A stretch of DNA of 64,000 nucleotides from positions 9,178,200 through 9,242,199 of the forward strand of contig OY987232.1 of assembly GCA_963920705.1 (NCBI GenBank), written 5' to 3'. The stretch is from Odiellus spinosus (lineage: Eukaryota > Arthropoda > Arachnida > Opiliones > Phalangiidae). How positions within the stretch are numbered: the first letter of the stretch is position 1; the number at the start of each line of letters is the position of its first letter. The notes beneath the pieces are model-generated. The model saw only the letters and a program-made list of their open reading frames with translations, searched no databases and was not told the origin of the DNA. The position numbers and the translations under genes are program-made. Positions 1-8,837 of this stretch are shown here, piece by piece.

Positions 1-240
1 CTTGACCTTGCTTATTTTACTCGATACGCATTTATATTAAAATTAATTCATTATTCAGCAAATTTTTTTCCGACTCTGGTTCTCAAAATTTTATTTTGAA
101 TTAAGTTTGATTCTTTTGCATTCAAATTTATCTTGATAAGAAGTATATTTTTGATCTGAATTATTGGTTTAATATATTTAGTGTTTAATTGAGATATTAT
201 TTCTTTTTGCTTTCAATCTTCGTCTTCCACAAATGCCATA
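1..240. repeat. AT-rich tail of segment M, diverged copy
   Basis: No gene is visible. The stretch opens with the cttgaccttg motif that also opens modules near 10008, 10549 and 21793. Its later parts resemble 10100-10170 and 10660-10710 at reduced identity. It is probably the distal end of another super-unit whose body lies left of the window. Confidence 0.5.
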
Positions 241-350
241 AATTTTAATATTTTAGGTAAGGTTAGGTTAGTTAACATCACGTGGTTGTCGGGGAGGTAT
301 TATTTTGGTTTCCCAACTTGTTTCCCTTAAAGTCGTAAGCACAGAAACTT
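236..350 (+). repeat. Lead-in with TTAGG-like motif, copy 1
   Basis: Contains attttaggtaaggttagg followed by a GTCGGGGAGG stretch and a tttcccaacttg motif, then runs into tRNA spacer. The same order is seen at three other places, each at the edge of a tRNA array or of the inverted arm. Three TTAGG-like units are too few to call a telomere tract. Confidence 0.7.
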
Positions 351-392
351 CGAAACTATCAAATCCACGAAAAAGATGCAAGATAAAATTAA

Positions 393-466
393 TGGCCCAT
401 GGGGGGATCGAACCCACGACCTTCGCGCTATTAGCACGACGCTCTAACCAACTGAGCTAATGGGCC
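393..466 (-). tRNA. tRNA-Ile (AAT)
   Basis: A 74-nt cloverleaf. The anticodon loop reads CTAATAG, so position 38 is G where most copies have A. The acceptor stem is perfect (GGCCCAT/ATGGGCC). A box TAGCTCAGTTGG and B box GGTTCGATCCC are intact. No CCA is encoded. Confidence 0.85.
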
Positions 467-552
467 CACGTTCATACTTTTTTCCCTTGAAGTCATAAGC
501 ACAGAAACTTCGAAACTATCAAATCCACGAAAAAGGTGCAAGATAAAGTTAA

Positions 553-626
553 TGGCCCATAGAGGGATCGAACCCACGACCTTCGCGTTATTAGCACGAC
601 GCTCTAACCAACTGAGCTAATGCGCC
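553..626 (-). tRNA. tRNA-Ile (AAT), acceptor mismatch
   Basis: The 5' acceptor strand is GGCGCAT, which leaves a 4:69 mismatch. The T-stem 3' side is changed (CCTCT). Promoter boxes are intact. It is directly followed by block A. Confidence 0.7.
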
Positions 627-642
627 CACGGTCATACTTTTT

Positions 643-676
643 ACCTCCCCGACTGAACTTTAGTTCAGGGGGAGGT
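643..676. repeat. Block A terminal hairpin
   Basis: ACCTCCCC...GAACT and AGTTC...GGGGAGGT fold into a long, nearly perfect stem with a very short loop. It marks the start of block A. It may be a mobile-element end, but no matching right end was found. Confidence 0.7.
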
Positions 677-1817
677 TTTACACTGGTCGTGTCTGTGTGA
701 GTGTGTGTGTGTGTCACTTCCTGTGTAAGCGGATATCCTGTGTAAGCGGATATCACGTGACCGAGCTCGTGGAGCCAAAAGTCTAGAGACATTATCATAC
801 CCGCTTATCGTTCAATTCCGTTTAACGGGAATTACCTCCTTTAAGCGTGGCTGCCACACTAAGTTTCAAGTGTCGTGCAATGATATGCAACAGGACGTCT
901 CCAATTGTATATTATCGCATGCCACCATCCACTTTCCGGTCAAACCTCGATGCTGGACAGTTGAAGGCGATCATACGCAATGGGACGTCTCCCACTGTTA
1001 TAATCACCTCCGACCATCTCCACACCAAGGTCCAACCTCCAGTGTCCGATCTCAGCGGGCCATACTAGCGAGGCGTCCCTCACTAATATGGTCCACATCG
1101 ATCTTCCACTCTCCAAACATCGCCCCACCAATGGGTAAATTAACATTGCGAACCAAGCGCCTAGAGATCAAGAATCGTCTAGACATTGAAGGGAGGGGGT
1201 TTTCCTCCCAACTTCATGGACACTTCGCTCGACTAATAAGGATTTCGATCGGTTTATATACTACATTTTGGAGTGAATGCAAATGACCCTTATGGTGTGA
1301 TATCGTTTAGGGAAATGAAACGCAATATTAATTTATTTTATAATTAAAAATATCAAAATGGTTAAACTTAATCTAATTAATAATTCAGTTGAGAAATCAA
1401 TTTAAAATTCGAGATAGTATAGAAGATATTTAAGAAATTGTCCAAAAATTTAGTGAAATTTGACCGTTTCATACCAGCTTGAGTTGGCAACCCGCGCTAA
1501 GCTGTTTTCCATATATCATTTAGTCCAAAAAGCAAAGGTATAACGGGCAGTATAGGCTAAGGCTTTCTGCAAACTTGGGGTGGATTGAAGAATCTAAATA
1601 AAGGTACGTTTACACGGGCATCCAAGATAGAAATGATATAAGATTTAAAGCTGAGGCGGATTGATACAAAATGTTAAACCTCTTAAGAAAAATGATAGTG
1701 GTGAAAACTCTCCTTGAACAAAAGTACAGTAGGTTTCCCGTGATTAAAAAAAAACAATTTTGAAGAAAAAATGGATATCTGATGTTGGAATAAAAAATAG
1801 GCTTCAGTTTTCTCCAA

Positions 1818-1824
1818 TATAAAA
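1818..1824 (+). promoter_or_regulatory. TATA box (TATAAAA) of gene remnant
   Basis: TATAAAA followed by the conserved ccaagaaacatttccg. The same arrangement precedes the second copy at 19271. It lies 48 nt before the candidate ATG at 1866, a normal distance for a Pol II start site at about 1848 and a short leader. Confidence 0.55.
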
Positions 1825-1865
1825 CCAAGAAACATTTCCGATTATTTTCATAATCGAAATAAGCC

Positions 1866-2409
1866 ATGTACTGTGAACTTCGAGACCAGGAGACGAGACG
1901 AGACGAACGAGAGGAGACGAGGCCAGACCAGACGAAAGAGAGCTATAATGACTTAAGAGAGATAATCAACCAGCATAGAATGTTATCACCATTTGAAGTC
2001 AACAGAGCAGCGACACGGCTTTCATTTATCACCAGAAAGAGACGGCCCGGCTACGAAGAATTGAAACGTGCAAGCAGTTAGTGTTTTCGGACTCGACATA
2101 TGAGATACCTACAGTCAGTAAAAGCTTGGCAGTTCTTCATACGGCCTCGTAATTGTAAACATAAAAGGAGCTATTCAAATATAAGTACTAACGGTATGGA
2201 AATTAGTCTACTTTCAGTCTTTTAAGATATTTTTTATCATAGGAATGGAAGCTAACGTCTTGTAAGCGGTTTGGAAAATAACCTCTCAACCAGCTCAATC
2301 CTTGGATTCTTCCATTGACTGGGATCACTTGTATGATGAGAATATCAGTAATGGTCCTCTATTAGCACGTCAAATCAAGAATTTCAGACGAAAATTGTAC
2401 CTGAAGTAA
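1866..2409 (+). pseudogene. Decayed two-exon gene, copy 1, function unknown
   Basis: I do not recognise the family. Candidate exon 1 (1866-2076) reads from MYCELRDQETRR through SPFEVNRAATRLSF to RRPGYEELKRAS and ends in phase 1 at a GTTAGT donor. The proposed intron, 2077-2242 (166 nt), has TACTAAC at 2186-2192 and a T-rich run before ATCATAG. Exon 2 (2243-2409) continues in the matching frame to WDHLYDENISNG and FRRKLYLK then TAA. An in-frame TAA at 2263 breaks this copy, whereas the related copy near 19.6 kb has TCA there. The product would be about 125 residues, charged, with no signal peptide or membrane segment. A TATA box and AATAAA bracket it. Changes between the two copies are mostly non-synonymous, so both are probably pseudogenes. 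The exon model is inference. Confidence 0.5.
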
Positions 2410-2654
2410 TTATCAATCATCTACCGACAATGGGTTGTAAATGGAACATTCAGTCTTCAATATTCCTTGGTTTGTCCAAGAGGAACTTGCTACCATATCT
2501 TCGTCGTTTTCATTCCTTGTCTTCCTTGCCATCCCTGACTAAATTCTTCGTCTTTATCAAATCAGTGGATTATCAAAGATAATCACACAGTACAGCCTAT
2601 ACTCAAGTGTTAATTTATATTACAAGAACTTGTATTTTACATATTTATTTAGAA

Positions 2655-2660
2655 AATAAA
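2655..2660 (+). promoter_or_regulatory. Polyadenylation signal AATAAA
   Basis: AATAAA about 245 nt past the candidate stop codon of the gene remnant. It is conserved in the second copy at 20062-20067. Confidence 0.45.
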
Positions 2661-2795
2661 CATTTCATTGGGTGGGTCTATTAAGAAATCTAGGCCTGCC
2701 GCATATAATAATGAGTACCGCTGGACATTTCATTTGGTGTGTATATTAAGAAGTCTACGACCTGCCGTATACAATTATGGGTAACGCAGGACACT
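2661..2795 (+). repeat. Tandem pair of about 65 bp
   Basis: Two diverged copies (from about 2661 and 2726) of a unit running from catttcatt to a gccgcatataat-like centre. The same pair occurs in the second block A-long copy at about 20068 and 20134. Confidence 0.6.
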
Positions 2796-2885
2796 CTTTT
2801 GCATTCTCTGAATCCTTGAGGTTAAGGGAAAAAACTTATACTCCGTAACATAATTGGGAAATAGAGAAGTGTGATTGAAATGGAC

Positions 2886-3025
2886 GCTGTTTCTTCTACT
2901 CTTCCTATACTCTACATTTCTTTTCATCTTTTATTTTAGGTAAGGTTAGGTTATGTTACCTTAACGTCGGGGTCGGGGAGTTTATATTTTGGTTTCCCAA
3001 CTTGTTTCCCTTAAAGTCGTAAGCA
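2886..3025 (+). repeat. Lead-in with TTAGG-like motif, copy 2
   Basis: Runs from gctgtttcttctact through ttttaggtaaggttagg to cccaacttgtttccc and passes directly into tRNA spacer. Confidence 0.7.
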
Positions 3026-3076
3026 CAGAAACTTTGAAACAATCAAATCCACTAAAAAGATGCAAGATAAAATTAA

Positions 3077-3150
3077 TGGACCATGGAGGGATCGAACCAA
3101 CGACCTTCGCGTTATTAGCACGACGCTCTAACCAACTGAGCTAATGGGCC
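3077..3150 (-). tRNA. tRNA-Ile (AAT), variant
   Basis: First gene after the lead-in. The 3' acceptor strand ATGGTCC gives a 3:70 mismatch, and the T-stem 5' side is GTTGG. Confidence 0.65.
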
Positions 3151-3236
3151 CACGGTCATATTTATTTCCCTTGAAGTCATAAGCACAGAAACTTCGAAAC
3201 TATCAAATCCACGAAAGAGACGCTAGATAAAGTTAG

Positions 3237-3310
3237 TGGCCCATGGGGGAATCGAACCCACGACTTTCGCGTTATTAGCACGACGCTCTAACCAACTGAG
3301 CTAATGGGCC
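3237..3310 (-). tRNA. tRNA-Ile (AAT)
   Basis: Good acceptor stem; T-loop TTCGATT. Member 1 of the eight-gene repeat; its spacer is distinctive (cgaaagagacgctag). Confidence 0.8.
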
Positions 3311-3396
3311 CACGTTCATATTTTTTTCCCTTGAAGACATAAGCACAGAAACTTCAAAACTATCAAATCCACGGAAAAGATGCAAGATAAAATTTA

Positions 3397-3470
3397 TGGT
3401 CCAAGGGTGGATCGAACCCACGACCATCGCGTTATTAGCACGACGCTCTAACCAACTGAGCTAATGGGCC
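3397..3470 (-). tRNA. tRNA-Ile (AAT), acceptor mismatches
   Basis: The 3' acceptor strand TTGGACC is mismatched at 7:66 and 3:70. The T-stem 3' side is CACCC. Probably weak or inactive. Member 2 of the eight-gene repeat. Confidence 0.6.
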
Positions 3471-3556
3471 CACGGTCATATTTATTTCCCTTGAAGTCGT
3501 AAGCACAGAAACTTCGAAACTATCAAATGCACGAAAAAGATGCAAGATAAAATTAA

Positions 3557-3630
3557 AGGCCCATGGGGGAATCGAACCCACGACCTTCGCGCTATTAGCA
3601 CGACGCTCTAACCAACTGAGCTAATGCGCC
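3557..3630 (-). tRNA. tRNA-Ile (AAT), variant
   Basis: Discriminator base is T instead of A, the 5' acceptor is GGCGCAT, and the loop is CTAATAG. Member 3 of the eight-gene repeat. Confidence 0.65.
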
Positions 3631-3715
3631 CACGGTCGTACTTTTTCCCTTGAAGTCGTAAGCACAGAAACTTCGAAACTATCAAATCCACGAAAAAGAT
3701 GCAAGATGAAATTAA

Positions 3716-3789
3716 TGGCCCATAGGGGGATCGCACCCACGACCTTCGCGTTATTAGCACGACGCTCTAACCAACTGAGCTAATGGACC
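3716..3789 (-). tRNA. tRNA-Ile (AAT), B box altered
   Basis: T-loop TGCGATC alters the B box, and the 5' acceptor is GGTCCAT. Its counterpart at 4989 keeps the normal loop, so this change is younger than the duplication. Confidence 0.6.
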
Positions 3790-3873
3790 CACGGTCATAT
3801 TTTTCCCTTGAAGTCATAAGCACAGAAACTTCGAAACTATCAAATCCACGAAAAAGATGCATGATAAAATTAA

Positions 3874-3947
3874 TGGTCCATGGGGTGATCGAGCCCACGA
3901 CCTTCGCGTTATTAGCACGACGCTCTAACCAACTGAGCTAATGGGCC
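3874..3947 (-). tRNA. tRNA-Ile (AAT), variant
   Basis: T-loop CTCGATC and 3' acceptor ATGGACC (3:70 mismatch). Member 5 of the eight-gene repeat. Confidence 0.6.
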
Positions 3948-4033
3948 CACGGTCATACTTTTTTCACTTAAAGTCGTAAGCACAGAAACTTCGAAACTAT
4001 CAAATTCACGAAAAAGAAGCAAGATAAAATTTA

Positions 4034-4107
4034 TGGCCCATGGGGGAAACGAACCCACGACCTTCGCGCTATTAGCACGACGCTCAAACCAACTGAGCTA
4101 ATGGGCC
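4034..4107 (-). tRNA. tRNA-Ile (AAT), variant
   Basis: T-loop TTCGTTT and anticodon loop CTAATAG. One D-arm base differs from its counterpart at 5307. Confidence 0.65.
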
Positions 4108-4193
4108 TACGTTCATACTTTTTTCCCTTGAAGTCATAAGCACAGAAACTTCGAAACTATCAAATCCACGAAAAAGATGCAAGATAAAATTAA

Positions 4194-4267
4194 TGGCCCA
4201 TGGGGGTATCGAACCCACGACCTTCGCGTTATTAGCACAATGCTCTAACCAACTGAGCTAATGTGCC
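4194..4267 (-). tRNA. tRNA-Ile (AAT), variant
   Basis: The 5' acceptor is GGCACAT (4:69 mismatch), the T-loop is TTCGATA, and the anticodon stem 5' side is TTGTG. Confidence 0.6.
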
Positions 4268-4351
4268 CACGGTCATATTTCTCCCTTGAAGTCATAAGCA
4301 CAGAAATTTCGAAACTATCAAATTCACGAAAAAGATGCAAGATAAAATTAA

Positions 4352-4425
4352 TGGCCCATGGAGGGATCGAACCCACGACCTTCGCGTTATTAGCACGACG
4401 CTCTAACCAACTGAGCTAATGGACC
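4352..4425 (-). tRNA. tRNA-Ile (AAT)
   Basis: The 5' acceptor GGTCCAT gives a T:G wobble at 3:70; T-stem 3' side is CCTCC. Last member of the first eight-gene repeat. Confidence 0.75.
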
Positions 4426-4509
4426 CACGGTCATATTTTTTCCTTGAAGTCATAAGCACAGAAACTTCGAAACTATCAAATCCACGAAAGAGACGCTAGA
4501 TAAAGTTAG

Positions 4510-4583
4510 TGGCCCATGGGGGAATCGAACCCACGACTTTCGCGTTATTAGCACGACGCTCTAACCAACTGAGCTAATGGGCC
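4510..4583 (-). tRNA. tRNA-Ile (AAT)
   Basis: Duplicate of 3237, with the same T-loop TTCGATT and the same distinctive spacer. Confidence 0.8.
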
Positions 4584-4669
4584 CACGTTCATATTTTTTT
4601 CCCTTGAAGACATAAGCACAGAAACTTCAAAACTATCAAATCCACGGAAAAGATGCAAGATAAAATTTA

Positions 4670-4743
4670 TGGTCCAAGGGTGGATCGAACCCACGACCAT
4701 CGCGTTATTAGCACGACGCTCTAACCAACTGAGCTAATGGGCC
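4670..4743 (-). tRNA. tRNA-Ile (AAT), acceptor mismatches
   Basis: Duplicate of 3397 with the same TTGGACC acceptor strand. Confidence 0.6.
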
Positions 4744-4829
4744 CACGATCATATTTATTTCCCTTGAAGTCGTAAGCACAGAAACTTCGAAACTATCAAA
4801 TGCACGAAAAAGATGCAAGATAAAATTAA

Positions 4830-4903
4830 AGGCCCATGGGGGAATCGAACCCACGACCTTCGCGCTATTAGCACGACGCTCTAACCAACTGAGCTAATGC
4901 GCC
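4830..4903 (-). tRNA. tRNA-Ile (AAT), variant
   Basis: Duplicate of 3557: discriminator T, GGCGCAT, CTAATAG. Confidence 0.65.
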
Positions 4904-4988
4904 CACGGTCGTACTTTTTCCCTTGAAGTCGTAAGCACAGAAACTTCGAAACTATCAAATCCACGAAAAAGATGCAAGATGAAATTAA

Positions 4989-5062
4989 TGGCCCATAGGG
5001 GGATCGAACCCACGACCTTCGCGTTATTAGCACGACGCTCTAACCAACTGAGCTAATGGACC
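4989..5062 (-). tRNA. tRNA-Ile (AAT)
   Basis: Duplicate of 3716, but with the B box intact (TTCGATC). Confidence 0.75.
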
Positions 5063-5146
5063 CACGGTCATATTTTTCCCTTGAAGTCATAAGCACAGAA
5101 ACTTCGAAACTATCAAATCCACGAAAAAGATGCATGATAAAATTAA

Positions 5147-5220
5147 TGGTCCATGGGGTGATCGAGCCCACGACCTTCGCGTTATTAGCACGACGCTCTA
5201 ACCAACTGAGCTAATGGGCC
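5147..5220 (-). tRNA. tRNA-Ile (AAT), variant
   Basis: Duplicate of 3874: T-loop CTCGATC and 3:70 mismatch. Confidence 0.6.
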
Positions 5221-5306
5221 CACGGTCATACTTTTTTCACTTAAAGTCGTAAGCACAGAAACTTCGAAACTATCAAATTCACGAAAAAGAAGCAAGATAA
5301 AATTTA

Positions 5307-5380
5307 TGGCCCATGGGGGAAACGAACCCACGACCTTCGCGCTATTAGCACGACGCTCTAACCAACTGAGCTAATGGGCC
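5307..5380 (-). tRNA. tRNA-Ile (AAT), variant
   Basis: Duplicate of 4034 with T-loop TTCGTTT and a normal D arm. Confidence 0.65.
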
Positions 5381-5466
5381 TACGTTCATACTTTTTTCCC
5401 TTGAAGTCATAAGCACAGAAACTTCGAAACTATCAAATCCACGAAAAAGATGCAAGATAAAATTAA

Positions 5467-5540
5467 TGGCCCATGGCGGTATCGAACCCACGACCTTCGC
5501 GTTATTAGCACAACGCTCTAACCAACTGAGCTAATGTGCC
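5467..5540 (-). tRNA. tRNA-Ile (AAT), variant
   Basis: Duplicate of 4194 with one further T-stem change (CCGCC). Confidence 0.6.
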
Positions 5541-5624
5541 CACGGTCATATTTTTCCCTTGAAGTCATAAGCACAGAAATTTCGAAACTATCAAATCCAC
5601 GAAAAAGATGCAAGATAAAATTAA

Positions 5625-5698
5625 TGGCCCATGGAGGGATCGAACCCACGACCTTCGCGTTATTAGCACGACGCTCTAACCAACTGAGCTAATGGACC
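5625..5698 (-). tRNA. tRNA-Ile (AAT)
   Basis: Duplicate of 4352; ends the second eight-gene repeat. Confidence 0.75.
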
Positions 5699-5782
5699 CA
5701 CGGTCATATTTTTTCCTTGAAGTCATAAGCACAGAAACTTCGAAACTATCAAATCCACGAAAAAGATGCATGATAAAATTAA

Positions 5783-5856
5783 TGGCCCATGGGGTGATCG
5801 AGCCCACGACCTTCGCGCTATTAGCACGACTCTCTAACCAACTGAGCTAATGGGCC
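5783..5856 (-). tRNA. tRNA-Ile (AAT), variant
   Basis: D-stem 3' side is GAGA where GAGC is expected, T-loop is CTCGATC, and the anticodon loop is CTAATAG. Confidence 0.6.
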
Positions 5857-5942
5857 CACGTTCATACTTTTTTCCCTTGAAGTCATAAGCACAGAAACTT
5901 CGAAACTATCATATCCACGAAAAAGATGCAAGATAAAATTAA

Positions 5943-6015
5943 TGTCCCATGGGGTATCGAACTCACGACCTTCGCGATATTAGCACGACGCTCTAACCAA
6001 CTGAGCTAATGGACC
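5943..6015 (-). tRNA. tRNA-Ile (AAT), degraded
   Basis: 73 nt. Anticodon loop CTAATAT, T-stem 5' side GTGAG, 3' acceptor ATGGGAC. Likely inactive. Confidence 0.5.
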
Positions 6016-6099
6016 CACGGTCATATTTTTTCCTTGAAGTCATAAGCACAGAAACTTCGAAACTATCAAATCCACGAAAAAGATGCAAGATAAAATTAA

Positions 6100-6173
6100 T
6101 GGCCCATGGGGGGATCGAAATCACGACCTTCGCGTTATTAGCACGACGCTCTAACCAACTGAGCTAATAGGCC
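6100..6173 (-). tRNA. tRNA-Ile (AAT), B box altered
   Basis: T-arm GATTTCGATCC departs from the B-box consensus GGTTCGANNCC. The 5' acceptor is GGCCTAT. Confidence 0.6.
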
Positions 6174-6258
6174 CACGTTCATACTTTTTCCCTTGAAGTC
6201 ATAAGCACAGAAACTTCGAAACTATCAAATCCACGAAAAAGATGCAAGATAAGATTAA

Positions 6259-6332
6259 TGGCCCATGGGGGTATCGAACCCACGACCTTCGCGTTATTAG
6301 CACGACGCTCTAACTAACTGAGCTAATGGGCC
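6259..6332 (-). tRNA. tRNA-Ile (AAT)
   Basis: T-loop TTCGATA and D-loop AGTTAGTTA. This variant pair recurs at 11458, 12732, 15442, 22325, 26573, 27850 and 29280. Confidence 0.75.
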
Positions 6333-6418
6333 CACGTTCATACTTTTTTCCCTTGAAGTCATAAGCACAGAAACTTCGAAACTATCAAATCCACGAAAAA
6401 GATGCAAGATAAAATTAA

Positions 6419-6492
6419 TGGCCCATGGGGGGATCGAACCCACGACCTTCGCGTTATTAGCACGACGCTCTAACCAACTGAGCTAATGGGCC
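6419..6492 (-). tRNA. tRNA-Ile (AAT), consensus copy
   Basis: One of 13 copies with the identical consensus 74-nt sequence. All stems pair except the 50:64 U-C mismatch in the T stem. Confidence 0.9.
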
Positions 6493-6578
6493 CACATTCA
6501 TACTTTTTTCCCTTGAAGTCATAAGCACAGAAACTTCGAAACTATCAAATCCACGAAAAAGATGCAAGACAAAATTAA

Positions 6579-6652
6579 TGGCCCATGGGGGGATCGAACC
6601 CACGACCTTCGCGTTATTATCACGACGCTCTAACCAACTGAGCTAATGGGCC
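6579..6652 (-). tRNA. tRNA-Ile (AAT)
   Basis: Consensus except anticodon loop ATAATAA (position 32 A). The same change is at 11938. Confidence 0.8.
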
Positions 6653-6738
6653 CACGGTCATACTTTTTTCCCTTAAAGTCGTAAGCACAGAAACTTCGAA
6701 ACTATCAAATCCACGAAAAAGGTGCAAGATGAAGTTAA

Positions 6739-6812
6739 TGGCCAATGGAGGGATCGAACCCACGACCTTCGCGTTATTAGCACGACGCTCTAACCAACTG
6801 AGCTAATGCGCC
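6739..6812 (-). tRNA. tRNA-Ile (AAT), acceptor mismatches
   Basis: 5' GGCGCAT opposite 3' ATTGGCC leaves 4:69 and 5:68 unpaired. The same type occurs at 14010, 14805 and 25773. Confidence 0.6.
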
Positions 6813-6897
6813 CAAGGTCATACTCTTTTCCCTTAAAGTCGTAAGCACAGAAACTTCGAAAATATCAAATCCACGAAAAGATGCAAGATAAAACTAA

Positions 6898-6971
6898 TAG
6901 CCCATGGAGGGATCGAACCCACGACCTTCGCGTTATTAGCACGACGCTCTAACCAACTGAGCTAATAGGCC
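6898..6971 (-). tRNA. tRNA-Ile (AAT)
   Basis: 5' GGCCTAT and 3' ATGGGCT give two wobble pairs (5:68 and 1:72). Confidence 0.7.
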
Positions 6972-7056
6972 CACGTTGATACTTTCTCCCTTGAAGACAT
7001 AAGCGCAGAAGCTTCAAAACTATCAAATCCACGGAAAAGATGCAAGATAAAATTAA

Positions 7057-7129
7057 TGGCCCATGGGGGATCGAACCCACGACCTTCGCGTTATTAGCAC
7101 GACGCTCTAACCGACTGAGCTAATGGGCC
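7057..7129 (-). tRNA. tRNA-Ile (AAT), 73 nt
   Basis: One C is missing from the T arm; D-loop carries AGTCGG. Related to 12416, 14328 and 16080. Confidence 0.7.
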
Positions 7130-7213
7130 CACGGTCGTATTTTTCCCTTGAAGTCATAAGCACAGAAACTTCGAAACTATCAAATCCACGAAAAAGATGC
7201 ATGATAAAATTAA

Positions 7214-7287
7214 TGTCCCATGGGGGGATCAAACCCACGACCTTCGCGTTATTAGCACGACGCTCTAACCAACTGAGCTAATGGGCC
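7214..7287 (-). tRNA. tRNA-Ile (AAT), variant
   Basis: T-loop TTTGATC and 3' acceptor ATGGGAC (2:71 mismatch). This variant closes both array 1 and array 2 next to block A. Confidence 0.6.
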
Positions 7288-7303
7288 CACGGTCATACTT
7301 TTT

Positions 7304-7337
7304 ACCTCCCCGACTGAACTTTAGTTCAGGGGGAGGT
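7304..7337. repeat. Block A terminal hairpin, copy 2
   Basis: Same 34-nt foldback as at 643. Confidence 0.7.
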
Positions 7338-7348
7338 GTTACACTGGT

Positions 7349-7438
7349 CGTGTCTGTGTGTCTGTGTGTCTGTCTGTGTGTCTGTCTGTCTGTCTGTGTG
7401 TCTGTCTGTGTGTCTGTCTGTGTGTCTGTCTGTGTGTG
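7349..7438 (+). repeat. (TGTC/TG)n microsatellite
   Basis: About 90 bp of mixed tgtc and tg units. The equivalent sites at 690, 16374 and 17646 are shorter, so the tract is length-variable. Confidence 0.9.
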
Positions 7439-8837
7439 TAAACGGATATCCTGTGTAAACGGAAGTCACGTGACCTAGCTCGTGGAGCCAAAAGTCTAGA
7501 GACGTAATCATACCAGCTTATCGTTCAATTCCGGGGAATTACCTCCTTTAAGCGTGGCTGCCACATTGAGTTTCAAGTGTCGTGCAAAGACATACAACAG
7601 GACGTCTCCCATTGCACATCATCGCATTCCACCATCCACTTTACGGTCGAACCTTGATGCTGAACAGCCGAAGGCGATTATAAGCAATGGGACGTCTCCC
7701 ACTGTCATAATCACCTCCGACCATCCCCGCACCAAGGTCCAACCTCCAGTTTCCGATCTCAGCGTTCCATACTAGCGAGGCGTCCCCCACTAGTACAGTT
7801 CACATCAACCTTCCACTGACTCCAAACATCGCCCCACCAATGGGTAAATTGCGTCGCCAAGCGCCTAGAGATCAAGAATCAGCAAGACATTGAAAGGGGG
7901 GGGGTTTTCCCCCTAACTTCATGGCCATCACGCACGGTTACTTCGATTAATATAGCCCTTCGAAAGGTTTATATAGTATCTTTTTGGAACGAATGCAAAT
8001 TAGCCTCATGGGGTGATTGTTTAGGGAAATGAAACGCAATATTAATTTATATTATAATTAAAAATATTAAAATGGTTCATCTTAATCTAATTAATTAGAA
8101 AGTCGAAAAATTAATTTAAAATTCGAGATAGTTTAGAAGTTATTTAAGAATTTATGCAAAAATTTAAAGAAATTTGACCGATTAATGGCAGTTTTAGTTG
8201 GCAGCATGCGCCTAAGCTATTTTCCATATATATCATTTACTCGAAAAAGCAAAGGTATAACGGGCAGTATAGGCTTATCTCTGGTGCAAACTTGGGGTGG
8301 ATTGAAGAACTTAAATAAAGGTGCGTTTACACGGGTATGGAAGATTGAAACAACATAATTTAGATAAGAGATAAGACAATAATAACTTCGATTATACTCG
8401 GTGAATTTTTAACCAGTTCAAGGGGAATTGGTGTATAAGATTTGAAGCTGAGGCGGATTTATGCATAATGTTAAACCACTTAAGAAAAATGATAGTCGTG
8501 AAAACTCTCCTCGAACAGAAGTAGAGTAGGTTTCCAGTGTATTTGTGACACGTGTAAAATCGAGTTCGCCAGCACGCGAGTATGTGTAGACCACTAAATT
8601 TGAAGTCGGAAACCTCTTTACGCATGGAAAATATCAATGTGATTTTTTTTGATATTCTTGGGAGAATCAGCTTCATGTATGGGGAAATATCGTAATCTTC
8701 TGGCAAACTTGCAAACAGTGGCGTATTTGGTTTTAATTACTGGCACGGATTTTCAAATTAATTTTTTTATAATTTTCGCGCGTTTCGCAAATTTATTTCG
8801 TGCGAAATTGTGTACATGCGCAGAGCGAACCAGGTTA

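Larger units (their letters stand above)
340..640 (-). repeat. tRNA-Ile array 0 (2 units)
   Basis: Two tandem units of about 160 bp, each made of one tRNA-Ile gene and a conserved spacer. The spacer (on +, cagaaacttcgaaactatc then aaatccacgaaaaag) is shared by every array in the window. On the tRNA strand the 3' flank carries TTTT a few bases past the gene and a second T-run farther on, as expected of Pol III terminators. Confidence 0.9.
641..2885 (+). repeat. Block A, long form, copy 1
   Basis: Opens with a 34-nt foldback, then a TG-rich microsatellite (about 690-715), then a GC-richer 400-bp region shared by all four block A copies, then AT-rich sequence, and then the two-exon gene remnant. 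It is joined to the tRNA array inside the spacer at the same point (catacttt followed by TTACCTCCCC) as copy 2, with a near-identical junction in copy 3. Closest relative is 17610-20277. Confidence 0.75.
3010..7302 (-). repeat. tRNA-Ile array 1 (27 units)
   Basis: 27 tandem units of 157-160 bp, all on the minus strand. Units 3237-4425 and 4510-5698 are a direct duplication of eight consecutive genes with a period of 1273 bp: each gene's private mutations recur at the matching position. The right part (6259-7287) resembles the start of array 2 at 11458-12646, which has one additional unit. Confidence 0.9.
7302..8646 (+). repeat. Block A, short form, copy 2
   Basis: Hairpin (7304-7337), a long TGTC/TG microsatellite (7349-7438), the conserved 400-bp region with an open 73-codon stretch (7554-7775, judged non-coding), and AT-rich sequence ending gatttttt. 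No TATA-driven gene remnant is present, unlike the long form. Confidence 0.75.

Noticed and set aside
847-1068. 73-codon open stretch conserved in all four block A copies (also 7554, 16525, 17822)
   Set aside because: It starts ATG only at 16525 and GTG elsewhere. Most differences between copies change the amino acid (for example M/K, I/T, C/Y in a row), as expected of non-coding DNA.
3010-7302. CRISPR-like array (regular repeats every 159 bp)
   Set aside because: The spacers are as conserved as the repeats, and each repeat folds as a tRNA-Ile. There are no cas genes and the context is eukaryotic.
7281-7511. Open frames across the TGTC/TG tract on both strands
   Set aside because: Microsatellite translation (SVCVSVCV, HTDRHTDR); tract length varies between copies.
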